Shown: positions 42,301 to 51,434 of the stretch, one piece after another
How the letters are laid out: the number at the start of each line of letters is the position of its first letter
How positions within the stretch are numbered: the stretch's first letter is position 1
Assembly (NCBI GenBank): GCA_035934995.1
Contig: DASYXI010000045.1
Span: 1-64,000, forward strand
DNA: 64,000 nt
Direction of reading: 5' to 3'
Source: REEB95 sp035934995
GTDB lineage: Bacteria > Pseudomonadota > Alphaproteobacteria > ATCC43930 > CGMCC-115725
The notes under the pieces: generated by a model
Told to the model about the DNA's origin: nothing
Databases searched by the model: none
The model's input: only the letters and a program-made list of their open reading frames with translations
Made by a program: the position numbers and the translations under genes

Positions 42301-42437
42301 GGCGCACAACGCAAACCAAAAACGTTTACCGTGTGCCTATAAGGGCGGATTCCCGTGCGTTATTTCGCCACAGGCAGCGTACACCGACGCGCGCCACAGC
42401 GGCTATTTTTGCAACGCACAAATGCGCGATTGGCAAG

Positions 42438-43553
42438 TCACGCGAACTCGCGCCGCAGCCCAGGACCATGTTGGTCGAGCCGCGGCACCGCATGATTGGC
42501 CAGATCGGCCGAACGGCGGCTCGGCGGCAGCGGCAATGTGACGATGCCGCTCTCGGTCGCGGTGCCGATGGTCGCCAGTGCCGGATGGCGGACGAAATCG
42601 TCGAGCGTGTTGAGATTGCCATAGGCGATGCCCGCCGTTTTCAACCGCGCCGCCAACGCCGCGCGTGGTTCGCGCTTGAACGCGGCCGCCACCAGCGCTT
42701 CGAGCGCCGGCCGATTGGCGACCCGGCGCGGGCCGTCGGCGAAGCGCGGATCGCGCGCGAGATCCGCATCGCCCAGGATATCGGCACAGAAGCGCTGCCA
42801 TTCGCGTTCGTTCTGAATCGAGATGACGATTGCCTTGCCATCGGATGCTACGAACGCGCCATAGGGCGCGATCGACGGGTGATGGACACCGATGCGCTGC
42901 GGCGGATGGCCATCGGCCTGTTGGATCAGCGCCACAGACAGCCATTCCGCGGTGGCCTGGAACAGCGAAATCTCGAGCCGGGCGCCGGCGCCGTGGCGTT
43001 CGCGTGCATAAAGCGCCTCGAGGATCGCGGCATAGGCGTTGAGACCGGCGGCGATGTCGGAAACCGGCACGCCGACCCGTCCCGGCGCGTCGGGCGTGCC
43101 GGTGATCGAGGCGAGGCCGGTCTCCGCCTGAATCAACAGGTCATAGGATTTCATGTCGCGATAAGCGCCGCTTTCGCCATAACCCGAAATCGAGCAGACG
43201 ATCAGGCGCGGATGCGTGCGGCGCAGCGCCGCCGGATCGAAACCCGCGCGCGCCGCCGCGCCCGGCGCCAAGTTCTGAATGAACACGTCGGCGCGGGCGA
43301 TCATGCGGTCGAGCAGCGCCTTGTCGGTCGGCGCCTTGATGTCGAGCGCAATCGATTCCTTGCCGCGATTGAGCCAGACGAAATGCGCCGACTGGCCCTT
43401 GGCGGCCCGGTCGTAATGGCGCGCGAAGTCGCCGTCCGGCCGTTCGATCTTGATGACACGGGCGCCGGCATCGGCCAGGCGGCAGCTGCACAGCGGCGCG
43501 GCCACAGCTTGCTCCAACGCCACCACGAGGATCCCGTCGAGCGGTCCCGCCAT
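42438..43553 (-). CDS. Class III CoA-transferase (CaiB/BaiF family)
   Basis: A 371-residue family III CoA-transferase, which moves CoA between carboxylic acids via an aspartyl-CoA thioester. It begins MAGPLDGILVVALEQ and shows IKIERPDGDFAR, LNRGKESIALDIK, a likely catalytic Asp within YDLLIQAETGLASITG, and FEALYARERHGAGARLEISL-like text (AILEALYARE...). The substrate is unknown. Divergent from a 2-hydroxyacid dehydrogenase gene (86 nt) and part of a catabolic neighbourhood reaching to 48.4 kb. Confidence 0.9.
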   Translation of the reverse strand: MAGPLDGILVVALEQAVAAPLCSCRLADAGARVIKIERPDGDFARHYDRAAKGQSAHFVWLNRGKESIALDIKAPTDKALLDRMIARADVFIQNLAPGAAARAGFDPAALRRTHPRLIVCSISGYGESGAYRDMKSYDLLIQAETGLASITGTPDAPGRVGVPVSDIAAGLNAYAAILEALYARERHGAGARLEISLFQATAEWLSVALIQQADGHPPQRIGVHHPSIAPYGAFVASDGKAIVISIQNEREWQRFCADILGDADLARDPRFADGPRRVANRPALEALVAAAFKREPRAALAARLKTAGIAYGNLNTLDDFVRHPALATIGTATESGIVTLPLPPSRRSADLANHAVPRLDQHGPGLRREFA

Positions 43554-43639
43554 CCGTCGCCTCCGCGCCTAGCTTTGGCCGCCGCAGCCGTTCCCTGTCA
43601 ACCGCCGGGGTGCTAAACGAAGGCGCGGGAGGCGGCCTT

Positions 43640-44611
43640 ATGATCCAAGTGGCGATCCTCGACGATTATCAGCGTTCGGCCCTGGCGCTCGCCGATTGGA
43701 AGAGCCTCGAGCCAGCCGTTCAGGTCGAGACCTTTCCGGATCACGTTCCCGACCCCGACATCCTCGCGCGTCGGCTGCATACGTTCGAATGCGTCGTGCT
43801 GATGCGCGAGCGCACGCCGTTTCCCAAGCTGCTGATCGACCGGCTGCCCAATCTCCGGCTCATCGTCACCGCCGGCATGAAGAACGCCGCAATCGACGTC
43901 GCGGCGGCGACGGCGCGCGGCATCCAGGTTTGCGGCACCGAAACCCTCGGCACGCCGACGGCCGAGCTGGCCTGGGGCCTGATCGTCGCGCTGGCGCGCA
44001 AGATTCCGCAGGAATTCGCGGCGCTCAAACGCGGTCACTGGCAGTCGACGCTTGGCATCGGCCTGCACGGCAAGACGCTGGGTGTCATCGGCCTCGGCCG
44101 GCTCGGCAGCCAGATGGCACGGATCGGTACCGCCTTCGGCATGAAGGTCGTCGCCTGGAGTCCGAATTTGACGGCAGCGCGCGCGCAGGAGGCAGGCGCC
44201 ACGCTGGTCGGCAAGGATGCGCTGTTCAGCCAGGCGGACTTCATCACCATCCATCTGGTCCTCGGCGACCGGAGCCGCGGGTTGGTGGGCGCGTCCGAAT
44301 TCGAACGGATGAAGAGCACCGCCTATCTCGTCAACACTTCGCGCGGGCCTATCGTGCAGGAAGCCGCGTTGATCGCGGCGTTGAAGACGCGGCGCATCGC
44401 CAGCGCGGCCCTCGACGTCTACGACCGCGAGCCGCTGCCCGCCGGTCACCCGTTGCTGGCGCTCGACAATCTGCTGGTGACGCCGCATCTCGGGTACGTC
44501 ACCGCGGAGAATTATCGCCTGATCTATGGGCAGGCCGTCGAGGACATCCGCGCGTTTGTTGACGGCAAGCCGATCCGTACGATGAACGCAGTGGCGGCTC
44601 GGGTCGCTTAG
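43640..44611 (+). CDS. D-2-hydroxyacid dehydrogenase (NAD(P)-dependent)
   Basis: A 323-residue member of the phosphoglycerate/formate dehydrogenase superfamily. The Rossmann motif is VIGLGRLGSQMARIG, NAD ring-binding NTSRGPIVQEAAL is present, and the catalytic set is an Arg-like region near residue 230, E in VYDREPLP and H in TPHLGY. It probably reduces a 2-oxoacid or oxidises a 2-hydroxyacid. The ATG at 43640 has a GGGAGG site; the longer frame to 43610 is unlikely. Convergent with the BKACE gene (4 nt). Confidence 0.9.
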   Translation: MIQVAILDDYQRSALALADWKSLEPAVQVETFPDHVPDPDILARRLHTFECVVLMRERTPFPKLLIDRLPNLRLIVTAGMKNAAIDVAAATARGIQVCGTETLGTPTAELAWGLIVALARKIPQEFAALKRGHWQSTLGIGLHGKTLGVIGLGRLGSQMARIGTAFGMKVVAWSPNLTAARAQEAGATLVGKDALFSQADFITIHLVLGDRSRGLVGASEFERMKSTAYLVNTSRGPIVQEAALIAALKTRRIASAALDVYDREPLPAGHPLLALDNLLVTPHLGYVTAENYRLIYGQAVEDIRAFVDGKPIRTMNAVAARVA

Positions 44612-44615
44612 AGGG

Positions 44616-45449
44616 TTAAGCCGCCGGCGCGAGGCCGAGAATCCAGCGGGCTTCGGCCGGTGTCGCTGGGCGGCGATCGTATTCACCGCAGATGCCGGCG
44701 ACACGGGCGACCAGCTCGGCGTTGCTCTTCGCCAGCCGCGTCTTGTCGAAGCGCAAATTGTCTTCGAGACCGGTGCGGATATGGCCGCCGAGCTCGAGAC
44801 ACCAACGGTTGACCTCGAGCTGATGCCGGCCGATGCCGGCCGCCGTCCAGGTCGCGTCCGGCATGATGTCCTTGAGCTCGGCGAGCAAAAACTCGAGCAC
44901 TTGGCGGCGCGCCGGCAGCGCGTTGGGAATGCCGAGCACGAATTGGATGTGCACCGGCGGCTTGAGCAGGCCGCGATCGACGAGTGCCTTGGCGTTGTAG
45001 AGCATCGCCAGATCGAAGGCTTCGATTTCGGGTTTGATGCCGAGGTCGCGCATTGTCGTCGCCATGCCGTCGATGAGCTGCGGTGTGTTCTCGTAGATCT
45101 GCGTGGCGAAATTCACCGAGCCGGTGGCCAGCGAGGCCATGTCCGGCCGGTGGACGAGCGAGCTGGCGCGCTCGTTCTGATTGCGGCCGCGGCCGCCGGT
45201 CGAGAACTGCACGATCATGCCGGGACAATGCTTGCGCACGCCGGCCTGAACCTCGGCGAACAGCGCCGGATCGGACGACGAGCTTTCGTCGGGATTGCGG
45301 ACGTGGATGTGGACCAGCGACGCACCGGCTTCATAGGCTTGGTGTGTCGATTCGATCTGCTCGGCGGGTCGCACCGGCACCGCCGGCGAATCCGCCTTTT
45401 TCGGCACGGCGCCGGTGATCGCGACGGTGATGATGACCGGTTTAGTCAT
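44616..45449 (-). CDS. BKACE family beta-keto acid cleavage enzyme (DUF849)
   Basis: A 277-residue zinc enzyme of the family of 3-keto-5-aminohexanoate cleavage enzyme (Kce), which condenses a beta-keto acid with acetyl-CoA to give acetoacetate and a new CoA ester. Visible marks are VAITGAVPKK, the metal-binding VHIHVRNPDES, QFSTGGRG, EAFDLAML and GGHIRTGLEDN. BKACE members act on many different keto acids, so the substrate is open. A strong GGGGGAGGAG site precedes the ATG. It lies 15 nt downstream of the HpcH/HpaI aldolase gene on the same strand. Confidence 0.92.
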   Translation of the reverse strand: MTKPVIITVAITGAVPKKADSPAVPVRPAEQIESTHQAYEAGASLVHIHVRNPDESSSSDPALFAEVQAGVRKHCPGMIVQFSTGGRGRNQNERASSLVHRPDMASLATGSVNFATQIYENTPQLIDGMATTMRDLGIKPEIEAFDLAMLYNAKALVDRGLLKPPVHIQFVLGIPNALPARRQVLEFLLAELKDIMPDATWTAAGIGRHQLEVNRWCLELGGHIRTGLEDNLRFDKTRLAKSNAELVARVAGICGEYDRRPATPAEARWILGLAPAA

Positions 45450-45464
45450 GGCTCCTCCCCCACT

Positions 45465-46328
45465 CTAATTCCGTCCGGCAAGCTGCTTGCCTTTTTCGAG
45501 CGCGGCGTAGCCGCGCGTCGGCGCCGCCATCAGGAAACGATAACCTTCCTTCAGCACGCGCTCGACGTTGGCGGCGTCGACATGCGGATGGCCGACGGGC
45601 ACCTTGTGCTTCTTGCAGGTCGCCAACACCTGCGCCATGTGCTTCAGCACCTCGGGATGCTCGTACTGCCGCGGCACGCCGAGTTCCTGGCTCAAATCCC
45701 CCTCGCCGATGAGGATCGCGCCGATGCCGGGCACTTGCGTCAGGATCGCATCGAGGTTCCGGATGCCCTCGGTGTCCTCGATCATCAAGATGACGAAAAT
45801 CTCGCCTTTCGGATTGAGCGGCCAGACGTCGGCGCGCGAATAATATTCCTGCTGTGTCAGGCCCCAATAGCGCGCCGCCGCGGTCGGGCCGTCGCCGCGC
45901 AGGCCGGCGGGCTCATAAAGCGGCGCCGTCTTGAGGCGCGGATAGCGACAAGCCGCGACCGCATTGCGCGCTTGCTCGACCGTTGAAATGTGCGGCCAGA
46001 CGATGCCGTAAACGCCGAGGTCGAGCGCTTGCTTGGCAAAGACCTGGCTCAGCTCGCCGCCATTGGGCGGGATCCGCACCAGCGGCGTGATGGCAGGCGC
46101 GACCGATTTCGCGTCGGCGATCTGGCGGCGGTTGAGCATGTACTGGAGACAATCGCGCAGCATGCGGATGTCCCACGGATTGTGCTCCATCTCGAACACG
46201 ACGCCGTCGTATTTCGACTGGCTGAAAGCCAGCGCGTTTTCGATGTCGGCGATGGTGAAGGCGGTGAAGGTCGGCTGGCCCTGTTCGAGCGCGCGGATCA
46301 CGCCGTTAAGGCGCGGAATTTCGGTCAT
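45465..46328 (-). CDS. HpcH/HpaI-family (class II) aldolase
   Basis: A 287-residue aldolase/citrate-lyase fold protein. The core shows FEMEHNPWDIRML, PLVRIPPNGGE, LGVYGIVWPHIST (substrate-binding segment), VILMIEDTEGIRNLD and IGEGDLSQELG, with Glu and Asp metal ligands. The family splits 4-hydroxy-2-oxo acids into pyruvate and an aldehyde or oxoacid. Since ligJ is divergent just 79 nt away, cleavage of 4-carboxy-4-hydroxy-2-oxoadipate (normally LigK) is a reasonable but unproven role. The start at 46328 has GGGGGGAA upstream. Confidence 0.88.
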   Translation of the reverse strand: MTEIPRLNGVIRALEQGQPTFTAFTIADIENALAFSQSKYDGVVFEMEHNPWDIRMLRDCLQYMLNRRQIADAKSVAPAITPLVRIPPNGGELSQVFAKQALDLGVYGIVWPHISTVEQARNAVAACRYPRLKTAPLYEPAGLRGDGPTAAARYWGLTQQEYYSRADVWPLNPKGEIFVILMIEDTEGIRNLDAILTQVPGIGAILIGEGDLSQELGVPRQYEHPEVLKHMAQVLATCKKHKVPVGHPHVDAANVERVLKEGYRFLMAAPTRGYAALEKGKQLAGRN

Positions 46329-46407
46329 CGTTCCCCCCACTCAGGCGGCGCATCCTAGCAGTGGCACGGTTTGACAAGCAAAGATGCGCTTCCTAGCATC
46401 CGCCGCG

Positions 46408-47424
46408 ATGATCATCGACTGCCACGGCCATTACACCACCGCACCGAAGGCGCTCGAAAGCTTCCGCGAGCAGCAGCTGGCGGCGGCGAAGAGCCACGCG
46501 CCGCTGCCGGCTTCCGCGACGCTCGCGATTCCCGACGATGCCGTCCGCGCCGGCATCGAGCAGGCGCAGCTCAAGCTGCAACGCGAGCGCGGCACCGACG
46601 TGACGATCTTCTCGCCGCGCGCGTCGGCGATGGCGCATCACCTGGGCAGCGAAGCGACGAGCCAGGATTGGGCGCGGATCTGCAACGACATGATCCACCG
46701 CGTCTGTCGGCTCTACCCGGAAAATTTCGTCGGTGTCTGCATGCTGCCGCAATTTCCCGGCGTGCCACCGAAGAATTCAATCGCCGAACTCGAACGCTGC
46801 GTGACGAAGCTCGGCTTCGTCGGCTGCAACCTCAATCCGGATCCGTCGGGTGGCCGCTGGACCGATCCGCCGCTGACCGACAAATGGTGGTATCCGATCT
46901 ACGAGAAGATGGTCGAGCTCGACGTGCCGACGATGGTGCATGTCAGCTCGTCGTGCAATCCGAACTTCCACGCGACCGGCGCGCATTACATCAATGCCGA
47001 CACCACCGCCTTCATGCAATTTTTGACGGCGGACTTGTTCAAGGACTTCCCGACGCTGCGGTTCATCATTCCGCACGGCGGCGGCGCGGCGCCTTATCAT
47101 TGGGGGCGTTATCGCGGCCTGGCGCAGGACATGAAACGTCCGCCGCTCAAGGAACTGCTGCTCAACAACGTCTATTTCGACACCTGCGTTTATCACCAGC
47201 CGGGTATCGACCTGCTGCTCAAGGTCGTGCCCGCCGACAACATCCTGTTCGCCTCGGAAATGGTCGGCGCGGTGCGCGGCATCGATCCCGAAACCGGCCA
47301 TTATTACGACGACACCAAGCGGTACATCGATGCCGCCAACCTGTCCGCCGCCGACAAGAGCAAGATTTACGCCGGCAACGCGCGCAAGGTTTTCCCGCGC
47401 CTGAAGCTGCCGGTCCGCGCCTAG
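46408..47424 (+). CDS. ligJ: 4-oxalomesaconate hydratase
   Basis: Amidohydrolase-fold hydratase of the protocatechuate 4,5-cleavage (and gallate) pathway, converting 4-oxalomesaconate to 4-carboxy-4-hydroxy-2-oxoadipate. The 338-residue sequence keeps the LigJ pattern throughout: MIIDCHGHYTTAPKAL, FSPRASAMAHHLG, GCNLNPDPSGGRWTDPPLTD, MVHVSSSCN, FIIPHGGGAAPYHWGRYRGL, FDTCVYHQPGIDLL and YDDTKRYIDAA. The ATG at 46408 matches known starts. No ligAB, ligC, ligI or ligK is within the window, so the cluster is either incomplete here or uses other enzymes. Confidence 0.9.
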   Translation: MIIDCHGHYTTAPKALESFREQQLAAAKSHAPLPASATLAIPDDAVRAGIEQAQLKLQRERGTDVTIFSPRASAMAHHLGSEATSQDWARICNDMIHRVCRLYPENFVGVCMLPQFPGVPPKNSIAELERCVTKLGFVGCNLNPDPSGGRWTDPPLTDKWWYPIYEKMVELDVPTMVHVSSSCNPNFHATGAHYINADTTAFMQFLTADLFKDFPTLRFIIPHGGGAAPYHWGRYRGLAQDMKRPPLKELLLNNVYFDTCVYHQPGIDLLLKVVPADNILFASEMVGAVRGIDPETGHYYDDTKRYIDAANLSAADKSKIYAGNARKVFPRLKLPVRA

Positions 47425-48362
47425 CCGAGCGCGAGCGTATCGGGCGTAAACAGCGGCTCGACCGCCAGCTTGTCGCGCGTCATGTGCTGTTCGACGCAGA
47501 AATGCGTCGCGGCTTCGAGCGCCTTGCGGTTGGCGGCAACACCATAGGGAAACGGGTCACCGACCACGGCCTTAAGCGCCAGCGCCGCCTGATCGGCGGC
47601 GGAGCCGTCGCCGCCGGCGTCGAGCCGCTTCAGGTATGTCCCCTTCGCGGCCTTGAAGATCTCGAACAGTTCGCGCGCCAGCGTCGGCCGCGCGGCGACC
47701 GCGCGCTGGCTCAACGTGATCATGTGATTGATCGGATAGATGCCGGTCTTGCGGTAATAGGCGAAGCCGACCTCGCGCGCGTCGGGGATCAGCGGTTTGA
47801 TCTCCGGCGCGCTCGACCGGACATCGCCAACCGCAGCGCCGACGCCTTCTTTCAGCAGCAGTTCCTCGGCCGAACGGCCGCGAAACCGGTAATCGACATT
47901 CGGCGGCGCACGATATTCGGCGACATGTTCTTCGTCGGTCGGCAGCCACGTGATCCGATCGAGGTCGACGCCGTACTCATGCTGCAACACGCCGCGGATC
48001 CACAGGCCCGTCGTGACCGTGTAACCGCGATTGACGGCGACCTGCCGGCCTTCCAGATCCTTCGGTCCCCGAATGCCGGTGTCGACGTGGCGGAACGCCG
48101 CCCAGTGGTGGAAATTCCGCGTGACAAAGACCGGGATCGCGGTAATCGCCTTGCCGGCGGCGCGCGCGCAGAGATAGGTTGTCAGCGCCATCTCGCACAC
48201 GTCGAACTCGAGATCGCGAACCTGACGCCGCATCGCCGTCGGAATCGAATCGAATTCGACAAACTCGAGATCGAGCCCGCCGCGCGCGGCCGGATTCTCC
48301 TTCAAGGTCCGCGTCAGGCCGTAATTACCGACGACCGTGCGTAGCGCCAAACCACCCTCCAT
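47421..48362 (-). CDS. 4,5-dihydroxyphthalate decarboxylase-like protein
   Basis: A 313-residue protein with the fold of NMT1/THI5-type binding proteins and the pattern of 4,5-dihydroxyphthalate decarboxylases: FEFDSIPTAM-like FVEFDSIPTAMRRQVRDLEFDVCEMALTTYL (positions about 35-65), IPVFVTRNFHHW, GRQVAVNRGYTVTTGLW and KTGIYPINHM. The true enzyme makes protocatechuate from 4,5-dihydroxyphthalate, which fits the neighbouring ligJ, but many proteins so named have no proven activity. Convergent with ligJ (4-nt overlap). No signal peptide. Confidence 0.8.
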   Translation of the reverse strand: MEGGLALRTVVGNYGLTRTLKENPAARGGLDLEFVEFDSIPTAMRRQVRDLEFDVCEMALTTYLCARAAGKAITAIPVFVTRNFHHWAAFRHVDTGIRGPKDLEGRQVAVNRGYTVTTGLWIRGVLQHEYGVDLDRITWLPTDEEHVAEYRAPPNVDYRFRGRSAEELLLKEGVGAAVGDVRSSAPEIKPLIPDAREVGFAYYRKTGIYPINHMITLSQRAVAARPTLARELFEIFKAAKGTYLKRLDAGGDGSAADQAALALKAVVGDPFPYGVAANRKALEAATHFCVEQHMTRDKLAVEPLFTPDTLALG

Positions 48363-48408
48363 ACCGACTGCGCGAGAATAACGGCAGCACCAGTCTTGAG
48401 GTAGCGCC

Positions 48409-49806
48409 TCAGAGATCGTAGGCGCTATGCAGCTGAGGAATTTCGATCGTCGTGTCGCGTAGCAACGGCGCCAGCGCGTTCATCGCCGGCACCTCGCCGT
48501 GGACGATGAAAGTGCGGCGCTTGCCACGGATGCCGGCGTGCCAGGCGACGAGCTCGGGCTGGTCGGCATGGGCCGAAAAGCCGTTGAGCGTATGGACGGA
48601 AGCGCGCACGGGAACGTCTTCACCGAACAGGTGGATGGATTTGGCGCCGTTGATGATCGCACGTGCCGGCGTGCCGGCGCCGGCGTAACCGACGAAAACG
48701 ACGCTCGCTTCGGGCCGCGACAGGTTGTGGCGCAGGTGGTGCCGGATGCGCCCGCCGGTGCACATGCCGGAGCCCGCCATGATGACGGCGCCGCCGGTCA
48801 CCGTGTTGATCGTCATTGAATCGGCACGATCGCGCGTCCGGCGCAATCCCGGCAGACCGAACGGATCCTCGCCGCTCTTGATCATCGCGACGATCGGCGG
48901 CTGCAAATTCTTCAGATAGTGCTCGAAGACGTCGACCGCCGAGATCGCCATCGGCGAATCGAGAAAGACCTTCATGCTCGGCGGCAGCTGGTTCGCGGCC
49001 ACGGCGCGATGCAGGATGTAGAGAATTTCCTGCGCCCGTTCGAGTGCGAAGGTTGGAATCACGACATTGCCGCCGCGTGCGAAGGTCGCCGCGATCGTCT
49101 GCAACAATTCGGCGATGGATTGATCGATGGCGCGATGTGTGCGATCGCCGTAAGTCGATTCAATGAGGACGTAATCGGCCTGCGCCGGCGTCGATGGCGG
49201 CGGCAGCAGCGGCCGCCCGCTATTGCCGATATCGCCCGAGAACAGGACCGATTTGCGCGTCCCGCCCTCGTCGGCTTCGACGAGAATGCTGGCCGAACCG
49301 AGGATGTGGCCGGCGTCGTAATAGGTCGCGGTGATGCCCGGAGCGACCGCGATCGGTTGGCCGTATTCGGCCGCCCGTTTGAACAATCCGATGCTGTCGG
49401 TGGCGTCGACCAAGGTGTAGAGCGGCGTCGGCGCCGGCCGGTTGCCGCCATGGCGTTCATTGAGGCGGGCGCGACGCCGCATTTCCTCGTCCTGGAGATG
49501 CGCGGCATCGGCAATCACCAGGCGCGCCAGTTCGCGCGTCGCCGCCGTCGCGATCACTTCGCCGCGGAAGCCTTGCCGGTACAGCAGCGGCAGCCGCCCG
49601 CAATGATCGAGGTGGGCGTGCGTCAACAGCATGAAATCGACCGCCTTCGGGTCGAAGCCGAACGGCGCGGCGTTCTCGGCATCGAGCTCGCGGCTGCCCT
49701 GCAGCATGCCGCAATCGATCAGCACGCGCTTGCCGGCAACTTCAAGGAGATGGCACGAGCCGGTGACGTCGCGGTCCGCGCCGTGGAAGGACAATCGCAT
49801 CGCCAC
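48409..49806 (-). CDS. Metallo-beta-lactamase/beta-CASP ribonuclease-like protein
   Basis: A 465-residue protein of the CPSF/Ysh1-like RNA-processing group. Motif 2 THAHLDHCGRLP, SGDIGNSGRPL (motif 4 Asp), the beta-CASP motifs ESTYGDRTH and FALERAQEILYIL, GSGMCTGGRIRHHL, and C-terminal KMK-type region with LNGFSAHADQPEL are all seen. Such proteins are exo-/endonucleases acting on RNA 5' ends; it is distinct from the RNase J seen in alphaproteobacteria. Divergent from the MetE-like gene with 122 nt between starts. Confidence 0.9.
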   Translation of the reverse strand: MAMRLSFHGADRDVTGSCHLLEVAGKRVLIDCGMLQGSRELDAENAAPFGFDPKAVDFMLLTHAHLDHCGRLPLLYRQGFRGEVIATAATRELARLVIADAAHLQDEEMRRRARLNERHGGNRPAPTPLYTLVDATDSIGLFKRAAEYGQPIAVAPGITATYYDAGHILGSASILVEADEGGTRKSVLFSGDIGNSGRPLLPPPSTPAQADYVLIESTYGDRTHRAIDQSIAELLQTIAATFARGGNVVIPTFALERAQEILYILHRAVAANQLPPSMKVFLDSPMAISAVDVFEHYLKNLQPPIVAMIKSGEDPFGLPGLRRTRDRADSMTINTVTGGAVIMAGSGMCTGGRIRHHLRHNLSRPEASVVFVGYAGAGTPARAIINGAKSIHLFGEDVPVRASVHTLNGFSAHADQPELVAWHAGIRGKRRTFIVHGEVPAMNALAPLLRDTTIEIPQLHSAYDL

Positions 49807-49928
49807 GTTCTATGCCATATCCCACCGCCCGCGTCCTCTGCTTCGGTGGGCCATTTTGCGGGTTGGGCGCCGGCGCGATTCCGCTAGACTGCAGCGCAAA
49901 CGCCGGAGAAGGCGGCCGGGAGGATCGA

Positions 49929-51110
49929 ATGTACAAGGCATCCGCAAACGTGCTTCTGCCGACGTCGATCATCGGCTCGCTGCCGCGACCGGCTTGGTAC
50001 GACGCCGTGCTCGGCAGCCAGACATTTCTCGAGGCCATGGCCAATTCGCGGCACCGCGAACAATACGAGGATGCGGTGTCGGTTTTCCTGCGGGCGCAAG
50101 AGATCGCGGGCCTCGACATCGCCACCGACGGCGACGCGCATTACGACGAGCAGGTCGGCGGCATGAGCTGGCAGAGCTACGCGCCGTCGCACATGGCCGG
50201 CTTCGATCACGCGCCCAAGCCGACGCAATACAGCGTTGGCGCGGTGCCTTTTCCGCGCGGCCATATCCTGCACGATTTCCTCGAGGCACGCGTCCTGCCC
50301 AAAGTCATCGGACCGATCGGCCGCGGCGATTTGCAGTATGCGGCGATGTGGCGCGTCGCCCAGCGCATGACCAGGAAGCCGGTGAAGTTCGGCACGATCA
50401 CGCCGGAGCTGCTGGCGATGGGCCTGGTCGACGAATATTACAAAGACCCCGTCGAACGCACGTTGGCGCTCAGCAAGGCGCTCAACGAAGAGCTCAACGA
50501 CCTCGCCGATGCCGGTTGCCCGGTCATCCAGATGGAAGAGCCGCAAATCCATATGGTGCCGGCGCGCGGGCCGACGTTCGGCAAGCTCGGCACGGCCGAA
50601 TTGATCAAAATCTTCAACGGTACGGTCAAGGGCTTGCGCGGCAAGACCGAGGTCTGGTGCCACACCTGTTGGGGCAACCCGTCGCAGCAGCGCATCTTCC
50701 GCGACGTCCAGAGCTATCAACCGACCCTCGAAGCGCTTGCCCAGGTCGACGCCGACGCCCTCACCTTCGAGACCTGCTCGTCCGGCACCGGCGACCTCGA
50801 AGCGATCGGCCAAATCATCAAGGACAAGAAAATCGTCGTCGGCGTCATCGACCACCACACGCTTCAGGTCGAACGGCCGGACGAAGTCGCCGCGATCATC
50901 CGCGCGGCGCTCAAGCACGTTCCGGCCGAGCGACTCATCGTGTCGTCGGATTGCGGCATGGGCCGTGAAGGCATGAGCCGGCGGCACGCGACCTACAAGA
51001 TGGTCGCGATGGTGCAAGGCACTAATATCGTGCGCAAGGAGCTGGGCTTGCCGGAGGGCGAATGCCTCGCGGCCGATCCGCGCTATTCGCTGACGCTGAC
51101 GAAGGGCTAG
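49929..51110 (+). CDS. MetE C-terminal-domain-like methyltransferase
   Basis: A 393-residue single-domain relative of cobalamin-independent methionine synthase. It keeps the zinc-type ligands (His and Cys in VWCHTCWGN, Cys in VSSDCGMGR) and the barrel segments SIIGSLPRP, QMEEPQIHM and VGVIDHHTLQVE. The large N-terminal folate-binding half of MetE is absent, so the methyl donor may not be methyl-tetrahydrofolate triglutamate. The ATG at 49929 follows GGGAGGA; the longer frame to 49812 is rejected. tRNA-Gln follows on the opposite strand. Confidence 0.85.
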   Translation: MYKASANVLLPTSIIGSLPRPAWYDAVLGSQTFLEAMANSRHREQYEDAVSVFLRAQEIAGLDIATDGDAHYDEQVGGMSWQSYAPSHMAGFDHAPKPTQYSVGAVPFPRGHILHDFLEARVLPKVIGPIGRGDLQYAAMWRVAQRMTRKPVKFGTITPELLAMGLVDEYYKDPVERTLALSKALNEELNDLADAGCPVIQMEEPQIHMVPARGPTFGKLGTAELIKIFNGTVKGLRGKTEVWCHTCWGNPSQQRIFRDVQSYQPTLEALAQVDADALTFETCSSGTGDLEAIGQIIKDKKIVVGVIDHHTLQVERPDEVAAIIRAALKHVPAERLIVSSDCGMGREGMSRRHATYKMVAMVQGTNIVRKELGLPEGECLAADPRYSLTLTKG

Positions 51111-51166
51111 GCGACGCCGCGCCGGAATTATCTGCAATTTTAGCGAACGCCACTGTGCGCCGGAAG

Positions 51167-51240
51167 TGGCTGGGGGACTAGGATTCGAACCTAGACCGGC
51201 GGAGTCAGAGTCCGCTGTCCTACCGTTAGACGATCCCCCA
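51167..51240 (-). tRNA. tRNA-Gln (anticodon CTG)
   Basis: Minus-strand cloverleaf with acceptor stem TGGGGGA/TCCCCCA, discriminator G and encoded CCA (51167-51169 on the plus strand), anticodon stem GCGGA/TCCGC with loop CTCTGAC (anticodon CTG, reading CAG), and T-arm with GGTTCGAATCC. Confidence 0.96.
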
Positions 51241-51434
51241 ACAGGGCGTCGCGCGGGTTCTACCACAGGCCGCGCGCGCTTGTGGAGGGCCGCCGTCGCG
51301 AACCCGGTCACAGCGCATGGGCCGAACGTGCAAGCCCGGCGGCCTGCGCGGACGATTTTGGTGCGTTGCAAAAATGACAGGGGGGTGCTCCGGCCGGACG
51401 ATTAGAATTCGCGCGGGTTGTTCGGAGAATTGGA

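Noticed and set aside
42237..42310. Minus-strand peptide ending CNATWPSPDGVSYVF as a small gene
   Set aside because: The frame has only a TTG as possible start, is about 23 codons long, and has no ribosome site; kept only as part of the intergenic finding.
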